Assembly: GCA_905214305.1 (NCBI GenBank)
Contig: CAJMLK010000076.1
Span: forward strand, 1-11,107
Length of the DNA: 11,107 nt
Direction of reading: 5' to 3'
Source of the DNA: an uncultured bacterium
GTDB taxonomy: Bacteria; Desulfobacterota; Desulfovibrionia; Desulfovibrionales; Desulfovibrionaceae
The position numbers were made by a program, and so were the translations under genes. Every line of letters starts with the position of its first letter. Position 1 is the first letter of the stretch. Below the pieces are notes generated by a model that saw nothing but the letters and a program-made list of their open reading frames with translations, had not been told where the DNA came from and made no database searches. Below are positions 6,851 to 11,107 of the stretch, piece after piece.

Positions 6851-6952
6851 CCCCGGTCTGATGGCTGACCTCCTGAAGCAGCCCCGCCCCGACATGCTCC
6901 GGACTGATGCGCCTTGCCCGGTCTCTCTGGCCTGTGCGGGCAGCGGCCGACA

Positions 6953-6981
6953 TTGACAGCCCGCCTGCCCCCGCCTAGAGT
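6953..6981 (+). promoter_or_regulatory. Promoter of the B12-riboswitch operon
   Basis: TTGACA (6953-6958), a 17-base spacer, and TAGAGT (6976-6981). The -35 box is perfect and the spacing optimal. The expected start is at about 6988, which coincides with the first base of the riboswitch closing stem P1. The region from the pgeF stop (6851) to here shows no gene and no clear terminator. Confidence 0.8.
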
Positions 6982-6987
6982 ATGCGC

Positions 6988-7141
6988 GGCAATGGTAGCC
7001 GGAGTGCCGGCTTGAAAAGGGAATCCCGTGCAAGACGGGAGCGGACCCGCCGCCGTAAGGTTCATGAACCTCGCACCATGCAGCGCCACTGGAAACGGGA
7101 AGGCCGGTGCGGGGGGACCAAGCCGGAAGACCTGCCTTGCC
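6988..7141 (+). ncRNA. Cobalamin (AdoCbl) riboswitch aptamer
   Basis: Conserved B12-element blocks appear in order: AAAAGGGAA (7015-7023); GCGGACCCGCCGCCGT, the core CGGACCCGCC block, at about 7041-7056; GCCACTGGAAACGGGAAGG ending near 7103; and the B12-box AGCCGGAAGACCTGCC (7121-7136). Supporting stems: P1 GGCAA 6988-6992 with TTGCC 7137-7141; P2 CCGGCTTG 7007-7014 with CAAGCCGG 7119-7126 (8 perfect bp); a CCCG/CGGG hairpin just after GGGAA; a perfect GGTTCATGAACC dyad at 7059-7070; and GCACC near 7073 with GGTGC near 7106. Ligand-bound B12 riboswitches normally turn off uptake and synthesis genes, which fits the transporter and cobI downstream. Confidence 0.95.
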
Positions 7142-7229
7142 CTGCGGCTCGCCCATCAGGCGTTGAGCTGCGGTTGCGGCCGGGGCCGCCACGGCAACGG
7201 GTTTTTGCCGGCAGGATTGAGGAAATACG
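7142..7229 (+). promoter_or_regulatory. Riboswitch expression platform with nested alternative hairpins
   Basis: Between the aptamer and the terminator are overlapping stems. GCGGCC 7176-7181 pairs with GGCCGC 7184-7189 (alone, a 2-base loop is too tight, so the inner pairs must open). This is enclosed by GTTGC 7173-7177 with GCAAC 7194-7198. The competing stem is CGGCAA 7192-7197 with TTGCCG 7205-7210. Further on, GAGG 7219-7222 can pair with CCTC 7232-7235, which would break the 5' arm of the terminator. The GGCAA and TTGCC words match the two strands of aptamer P1, so P1 could exchange partners with the platform. That such exchange occurs is inference; the pairings themselves are directly visible. 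Confidence 0.5.
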
Positions 7230-7282
7230 GGCCTCTTCCGCCAATACGCCAAGCGGCGTACAGCGCGGAAGGGGCCTTTTTT
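7230..7282 (+). terminator. Riboswitch-controlled intrinsic terminator
   Basis: Arms 7230-7241 and 7265-7276 form a 12-bp GC-rich stem with a single G-U pair (7234/7272). Inside it a second perfect 6-bp hairpin (TACGCC 7245-7250, loop AAGC, GGCGTA 7255-7260) stacks on top. Six Ts follow at once (7277-7282). Position and form match the expression platform of a transcription-terminating B12 riboswitch. The right arm contains AAGGGG, so the structure would also hide the only ribosome-binding-site-like sequence for an ATG at 7283. Confidence 0.88.
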
Positions 7283-7284
7283 AT

Positions 7285-7303
7285 GCCCGGCGGCCTGCCG
7301 GGC
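7285..7303 (+). other. Post-terminator hairpin before btuC start
   Basis: GCCCGGC (7285-7291) and GCCGGGC (7297-7303) form a perfect 7-bp stem with a 5-base loop. It begins three bases after the terminator U-run, with no U-run of its own, and ends five bases before the AAAGGG that serves the preferred permease start. Its role is unknown; it could affect ribosome access or pausing. Confidence 0.5.
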
Positions 7304-7318
7304 GCGCAAAGGGCGGGA

Positions 7319-8413
7319 ATGACCGCAACATCACATCCATCCTCACATTTTGGCGCTGCTTCCTCCAGGTTGTGGCCCGCTTTTGCCGTTCTGGCCGCTC
7401 TGTGGCTTGTTTCGCTGCCGCTGGCCTGTCTGCCCGGCCCTGCGCCCCTTTCTGCCGAGCAGGTTTTTCATGCTCTGGCGGCACAATTGGGCTTGGCGCA
7501 CGAACCGCAAGACGCCTCCCTGATGCTCGTTGTGGGGCAGATACGCCTTGCCCGCGTGTGCCTTGCGGCCCTGTGCGGCGGTGCTCTGGCTGTGGCTGGC
7601 GTGGCGCTGCAAGGCGTTTTGCGCAATCCGCTGGCGGATCCCTTTACTCTGGGCATTTCCGCCGGGGCAGCTTGCGGGGCCAGTGTGGCCATTGCTCTGG
7701 GGGGCGTTCTGGCCGCGGCTCTGCGCGCTCCTCTGGCCGCCCTGCAGTTGCCCTTGCCCGGCCCTGCGGCCCTTGTGCCGCCTGCGGCTCTTGCCGGGGC
7801 CTTGCTGGCCCTTGCCGGGGCCCTGTGGCTTGGCCGGGGCGATGGGGGCTTCAGACGCGAGAGCGTCATTCTGGCGGGTATTGCGGTGGCGGCCTTTCTG
7901 GGCGCTCTGGTGGCCCTGATCAAGGCGCTTAACGAAGAATCCGTCACGAGCATCGTGTTCTGGATTATGGGGTCTTTTCAGGGGCGCGGATGGGACAGCC
8001 TGCCATTGCTGCTGCTGACTCTGGGGGTGGGGCTGCCCGCCGTGGGGCTGGGCTGGCGAGCGCTGGACGTGCTGGCTCTGGGTGACGAGCAGGCCGCGCA
8101 ACTGGGCCTGCATGTGGGCCGGGCGCGCCTGTGGCTGCTGGCCGGGGCAAGCTGCATGACGGCGGGCTGCGTGGCCGTGGCCGGGGTCATAGGCTTTGTG
8201 GGGCTGGTTGTGCCCCATGTGCTGCGCCTTGTTTTGGGCTGTGGGCACGGCCCCTTGCTGTTCGGAGCATTTTTCGGCGGCGGTGTGCTGCTGGTCTGGG
8301 CCGATGTGCTGGCCCGCTGCGTGCTGGACGGCGGGCAGGAACTGCCCGTGGGCGTGGTGACAGCCCTTCTGGGCGGGCCGTTTTTTGCCCTGCTGGTGCG
8401 GAGGCGCACATGA
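7319..8413 (+). CDS. btuC: Corrinoid ABC transporter permease, BtuC/FecCD family
   Basis: An inner-membrane permease of the type II importer that moves cobalamin or a related corrinoid from periplasm to cytoplasm. It has 364 aa and is very hydrophobic, with about 9-10 membrane spans, the first at about 18-39. Family signatures are the segment from RLARV (76) through GALAVAGVALQGVLRNPLADP (88-108), and GFVGLVVPH (292-300) in the coupling-helix region. The C-terminal LPVGVVTALLGGPFFALLVRR is also typical. Start choice: ATG at 7319 has AAAGGG five bases upstream. An in-frame ATG at 7283 abuts the terminator U-run and has its only ribosome-binding site within the terminator stem, so it is less likely. 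The frame is open further upstream, but that is the riboswitch. The stop overlaps the ATPase start (ATGA). The family also moves siderophores and heme; the B12 riboswitch makes corrinoid the likely cargo. Confidence 0.92.
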   Translation: MTATSHPSSHFGAASSRLWPAFAVLAALWLVSLPLACLPGPAPLSAEQVFHALAAQLGLAHEPQDASLMLVVGQIRLARVCLAALCGGALAVAGVALQGVLRNPLADPFTLGISAGAACGASVAIALGGVLAAALRAPLAALQLPLPGPAALVPPAALAGALLALAGALWLGRGDGGFRRESVILAGIAVAAFLGALVALIKALNEESVTSIVFWIMGSFQGRGWDSLPLLLLTLGVGLPAVGLGWRALDVLALGDEQAAQLGLHVGRARLWLLAGASCMTAGCVAVAGVIGFVGLVVPHVLRLVLGCGHGPLLFGAFFGGGVLLVWADVLARCVLDGGQELPVGVVTALLGGPFFALLVRRRT

Positions 8414-9369
8414 CGCGCCATGCAGCCGTGCAGCCGGGCATGCCCCATGCCCCGTGGTGTCAGGATTCCCCTGAGGCGCACGATGGTGAACCGCCCATGC
8501 TTGAGGCGCGCGGTCTGTGCGCCGGTTACCGGGACCGTCCGGTCTTGCAGCACGTCAGTTTTACGGCACGGCGGGGCGAAAGCCTTGCCCTGCTGGGGCC
8601 AAACGGCAGCGGCAAGACAACGCTTCTCCGTTGCCTTTCCGGTGTGCTGCGTGCCCGCGCAGGTCATGTTTTTTTGCAGGGCAGCCCTGTAGCGGGTCTC
8701 AAGCCGCGCCAGCGTGCCCGGCTTGCCGCCGTGGTTCCCCAAGGTGGCAGTTTTCCACAGGAACTTACGGCGCGGCAGATGGTGCTGCTTGGCCGTTACC
8801 CGCACCTTTCGTGGCTGGGCAGCTACGGGCGCCGTGACCATGAGGCCGTGGATGCCGCGCTGGCCGCCTGCGAAGCGGAATCTCTGGCTCCCCGCCGTCT
8901 GGCGGAACTTTCGGGCGGCGAACTGCAAAGAGTGCTGCTGGCCCGGGCGCTGGCGCAGGAAAGCCCGCTTTTGCTGCTTGATGAACTTGCCGCCGGGCTG
9001 GACATGGCCCGCATGGTGGGACTTTTTGACTTGCTGGAGCGCCGCCGTGCCGCTGGGGCCTGCGTGCTTATGGCTGTTCACGACTGCAATCTGGCAGCCG
9101 TGTATGCAACACGCCTGCTGGGCCTCAAGGCAGGCGAACTGGTTTTTGACGGCCCCGTGGACACGGTTTTTACCCAGGAGAAACTCAGTGCTCTTTACGA
9201 TATTCCTGTCGACGTGTTGCCGCATCCGCGCTGGGGGTTGCCACAGGCTCTTCTGGCCCGCGCCAGCGGCCCCCGCAGCGACCTTGCGGGCTTTTGCAAC
9301 GGTGCTGGCGCTTCTGCTGCTTTCGACCCTGCCCGCGCACCTGATTTCGGCTCCGGCCCTTGCCGCTGA
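8410..9369 (+). CDS. btuD: Corrinoid ABC transporter ATP-binding protein
   Basis: The cytoplasmic ATPase driving the BtuC-like permease; 319 aa. Motifs: Walker A GPNGSGKT (63-70), Q-loop VVPQ (108-111), ABC signature LSGGELQR (167-174), Walker B LLLLDE (187-192), D-loop GLD (196-198) and H-loop His224 (AVHD). The Walker B/D-loop link reads DELAAGLD, with Leu193 where most ABC ATPases have Pro. Start: ATG overlapping the permease TGA, with GGAGG five bases upstream. The first 30 residues (to about Met30) precede the fold. The conserved part ends near YDIPVDVLPHPRWG (about residue 276). The last 28 residues, from base 9284, are read out of frame over the next gene's signal-peptide region and look like incidental low-complexity tail. 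Operon order and riboswitch argue for corrinoid rather than iron-siderophore cargo. Confidence 0.93.
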   Translation: MTRHAAVQPGMPHAPWCQDSPEAHDGEPPMLEARGLCAGYRDRPVLQHVSFTARRGESLALLGPNGSGKTTLLRCLSGVLRARAGHVFLQGSPVAGLKPRQRARLAAVVPQGGSFPQELTARQMVLLGRYPHLSWLGSYGRRDHEAVDAALAACEAESLAPRRLAELSGGELQRVLLARALAQESPLLLLDELAAGLDMARMVGLFDLLERRRAAGACVLMAVHDCNLAAVYATRLLGLKAGELVFDGPVDTVFTQEKLSALYDIPVDVLPHPRWGLPQALLARASGPRSDLAGFCNGAGASAAFDPARAPDFGSGPCR

Positions 9370-10285
9370 TTCTGTTCAGCCCACGCTTGCGCACACTGAA
9401 TCCGCCTCCGGTGCGGACGCAAAAAACAGCACCGCGCCAGCCGCGTCTGCCCAGAATGCCGCCGCGCTCATAGTTGTCAGCGACGATACCGGCCATGAGG
9501 TACGCCTGCAGCAGCCAGCCCGGCGGATAATCGCCCTGTACGGAGCTTTTAATGAGCTTTTGCTGGCCCTTGGCGCAGGGGATGCTCTGGCGGCCCGCAC
9601 AGTGGCCGATGCCGAGGTTCCGGGGCTTGAGCATCTGCCAGCCATCGGAACGCACATGCGGCCCAATGCGGAGCTTGTGGTACGCCAGTCACCCGATCTG
9701 GTCATCCAGCTTGCGGGGCGCAACGAGGCGCTTCTGCAGACGGAAAACCTGCGCTCTCTGGGGATCAACGTGCTTGTTTTTGAAATGAATTCCTTTGAAC
9801 AGATGTTTACCGTATTGCAGAAGCTCGGCCGCCTTACAGGGCGCGAAACCGAAGCTGCCGCGCTGGTAGCTGCATGGCGGGAGCGCCTTGCGGCTCTGGA
9901 GGCCCGCTATGCGGACCTGGAGCCGGTGAGCGTTTTTTACGAAGTGCGCTATCCCAACCTTTTGGGCGCAGGACGCGGCGGTATCGTCAACGACATGATA
10001 TCCCGCGCTGGCGGGCGCAACGTGATCACGGACGAAAAAAAACTGGTGCGCTTTAACGAAGAAGTTCTGCCGTCGGCAGACCCCGATGTCTATATCATGC
10101 AGCGCGGCCCTATGAATCCTGAGCCGCAGCCGCTGGATCAGCGCCAGCACTACAGGAACTTGCGCGCAGTTCGTGAGGGCAGGGTGCTTGTGGTGGATGA
10201 AGAACGGTTTGCCCGTCCCGGCCCACGCGCTGTGGATGCCGCCGAAGAGCTGGGGCTTTTTTTGCATTCTCGGGTTGCCCCTTGA
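9284..10285 (+). CDS. btuF: Periplasmic corrinoid-binding protein, BtuF/TroA family
   Basis: The substrate-binding component delivering corrinoid to the permease. The frame has no ATG near its N-terminus. The TTG at 9284 gives 333 aa beginning MRAFATVLALLLLSTLPAH and a good Sec signal peptide (one Arg, hydrophobic core 4-16, ALA-AD cleavage near residue 27). There is no lipobox Cys, so it should be soluble in the periplasm. An Ala/Ser/Thr-rich linker (about 29-58) follows. The binding fold then starts at IVVSDDTGHEVRLQQPARRIIALYGAFNELLLALGAGD and continues with NAELVVRQSPDLVIQ, the long helix ETEAAALVAAWRERLAAL, and DPDVYIM. It overlaps the ATPase by 86 bases with no strong ribosome-binding site, implying translational coupling. 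A later GTG (9305-9307) would remove the Arg of the signal peptide, so it is less likely. The exact start is uncertain. Confidence 0.85.
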   Translation: MRAFATVLALLLLSTLPAHLISAPALAADSVQPTLAHTESASGADAKNSTAPAASAQNAAALIVVSDDTGHEVRLQQPARRIIALYGAFNELLLALGAGDALAARTVADAEVPGLEHLPAIGTHMRPNAELVVRQSPDLVIQLAGRNEALLQTENLRSLGINVLVFEMNSFEQMFTVLQKLGRLTGRETEAAALVAAWRERLAALEARYADLEPVSVFYEVRYPNLLGAGRGGIVNDMISRAGGRNVITDEKKLVRFNEEVLPSADPDVYIMQRGPMNPEPQPLDQRQHYRNLRAVREGRVLVVDEERFARPGPRAVDAAEELGLFLHSRVAP

Positions 10286-10327
10286 ATTTTTTGTAACAAT
10301 GCTGAAGACACGACAAGAGAGCAGACC

Positions 10328-11038
10328 ATGACAGGAGTTTTGTACGGCGTGGGCGTTGGGCCTGGCGCACCGGACCTGCTGACGCTGCGGGCCGTAAACG
10401 CCCTTGGCAGGGTGGATGTGATTCTGGCCGCGGCCTCGCCCCGTAACGATTATTCCGCCGCACTGGAGACGGCCAGACCGCATCTGCGCCCGGACGTGCG
10501 CCTGTTGCGTCTGGAATTTCCAATGACGCGTGACCGTGCCGTGCTGCACGAAGCATGGCGAGTGGCGGCTCAGGCCACGCAAGAAGTTCTGGAGGCCGGA
10601 GAAAACGCGGCCTTCCTGACCATCGGTGACCCGCTGGTGTACAGCACTTTCGGCTACCTTATGCACACTCTCAAAAAGCGCGCGCCACACCTGCCGGTGG
10701 AAATTATCCCCGGTATCACGTCCATTCAGGCTGCCGCCGCATGTACGGGAACCATCCTGTGCGAAAACAGTGAAACCCTGAGCATTCTGCCGGGCATCAA
10801 CAGTACGGAAGAACTTGAAAAGGCCCTGCGCAATGCGGATACGGCGGTAATTCTCAAGGCATATCGCAACCTGCCAGCCATAGTGGACGCGCTGCGCGCG
10901 ACCGGGCGGCTGGATTCCTGCATTCTGGCAAGCCATGTGGAACAGCCCGCCCAAACGTTGCACAGGGGGCTTGAGGCCCTGGAAGGCACGCCGCCCTACA
11001 TGTCGCTTGTTTTGAGCAGAAAGCCCAGGACTGAATAG
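10328..11038 (+). CDS. cobI: Precorrin-2 / cobalt-precorrin-2 C20-methyltransferase (CobI/CbiL)
   Basis: It transfers a methyl group from S-adenosylmethionine to C20 of precorrin-2 or, in the anaerobic route expected here, cobalt-precorrin-2, giving (cobalt-)precorrin-3 on the way to cobalamin. It has 236 aa, normal for the family. Tetrapyrrole-methylase signatures: GVGVGPGAPDLLTLRA (7-22), FLTIGDPLVYSTFGY (SAM/substrate loop, GDP at 100-102), and EIIPGITSIQAAAA (PGITS 128-132). CobI and CbiL cannot be separated by motif; CbiL chemistry is inferred from the probable anaerobic host. It starts 43 bases after btuF with only a modest GAGAG upstream. No promoter is apparent in the gap, so it is read as the last gene of the riboswitch operon, linking corrin synthesis to uptake. 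Confidence 0.94.
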   Translation: MTGVLYGVGVGPGAPDLLTLRAVNALGRVDVILAAASPRNDYSAALETARPHLRPDVRLLRLEFPMTRDRAVLHEAWRVAAQATQEVLEAGENAAFLTIGDPLVYSTFGYLMHTLKKRAPHLPVEIIPGITSIQAAAACTGTILCENSETLSILPGINSTEELEKALRNADTAVILKAYRNLPAIVDALRATGRLDSCILASHVEQPAQTLHRGLEALEGTPPYMSLVLSRKPRTE

Positions 11039-11069
11039 GGCAGACGGAAAGGGAAAGAGTATTTTGTGG

Positions 11070-11107
11070 GGGAAGGGGAACTTTTTTGCAAAAAAGTTCC
11101 CCTTCCC
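11070..11107. repeat. Perfect 38-base palindrome at the window's right edge
   Basis: Positions 11070-11088 are the exact reverse complement of 11089-11107, centred on TTTTTTGCAAAAAA and flanked by AAGGGGAAC and GTTCCCCTT. Preceding Gs at 11068-11069 suggest the symmetry continues past the edge. It starts 32 bases after the cobI stop. As RNA it is a long, nearly loop-free hairpin on either strand. The U-run lies inside the stem instead of after it, so it is not a textbook intrinsic terminator. It may still end or protect the operon transcript, or belong to a repeat family dispersed in the genome. Sequence past the edge is needed to tell. Confidence 0.75.

Noticed and set aside
6851..6952. Possible terminator after pgeF (GCCCG/CGGGC pairing around 6914-6940)
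   Set aside because: Short stem, large loop and no T-run; not convincing.
7028..7318. Upstream extension of the permease frame through the riboswitch
   Set aside because: The DNA is the cobalamin aptamer and terminator; the translated stretch has no permease-like features.
7978..9225. Long minus-strand open frame opposite btuC/btuD
   Set aside because: Antisense shadow with Gln/Arg/His-rich composition and no family motifs.
9689..10963. 424-residue minus-strand open frame opposite btuF and cobI
   Set aside because: Shadow frame; both plus-strand genes carry clear family motifs and the antisense protein resembles nothing known to me.
1..11107. CRISPR arrays, insertion sequences, phage or toxin-antitoxin genes
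   Set aside because: No direct-repeat arrays, terminal inverted repeats with a transposase, or small paired genes were seen; the window appears to be housekeeping and B12-uptake genes.

Overview
The window looks like ordinary chromosome from a GC-rich anaerobic Gram-negative bacterium. The best guess is a sulfate-reducing deltaproteobacterium of the Desulfovibrio type. That assignment is an inference from three things: the RNase E/G architecture, QueH (the iron-sulfur alternative to QueG), and a corrinoid-uptake operon ending in a precorrin-2 C20-methyltransferase, an order I associate with Desulfovibrio. There are no insertion sequences, phage genes or CRISPR arrays.

Left block (1-4445, all minus strand): an RNA-maturation neighbourhood. 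A very large RNase E/G (rne) with its catalytic core at the C-terminus is followed by queH, the last enzyme of queuosine synthesis, and then by tRNA-Asn(GUU). That tRNA has a GUN anticodon, so it is itself a queuosine substrate. The tRNA runs off the left edge by its discriminator base. A strong hairpin fills the rne-queH junction, and a plausible sigma70-type promoter precedes the tRNA. The 342-base gap upstream of rne (4176-4517) holds a candidate rne promoter and leader plus the terminator of the next minus-strand gene.

Middle block (4446-6850): a minus-strand calcineurin-like metallophosphoesterase with its own terminator is divergent from a plus-strand pair. The pair is 5-formyltetrahydrofolate cyclo-ligase and a PgeF/YfiH-type purine-nucleoside/laccase-domain protein, overlapping by 10 bases. 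The 72-base divergent gap contains a small dyad.

Right block (6851-11107, plus strand): a B12-controlled operon. A near-consensus promoter (TTGACA, 17 bases, TAGAGT) should start transcription at about 6988, right at the 5' edge of a cobalamin riboswitch (about 6988-7141). An expression platform follows and ends in a strong intrinsic terminator whose U-run finishes at 7282. Then come btuC-like permease, btuD-like ATPase (ATGA overlap), btuF-like periplasmic binding protein (no ATG, long overlap with the ATPase) and cobI/cbiL. The predicted logic is that ample adenosylcobalamin terminates transcription before the transporter, while scarcity switches on both corrinoid uptake and one early corrin-ring methylation step. 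A perfect 38-base palindrome sits at the right edge.

I found no clear unknown defence or mobile system. The most unusual items are four tandem octapeptide repeats and a 630-residue low-complexity N-terminus in RNase E, the queH/tRNA-Asn adjacency, the multi-hairpin riboswitch platform, and the btuD/btuF overlap.
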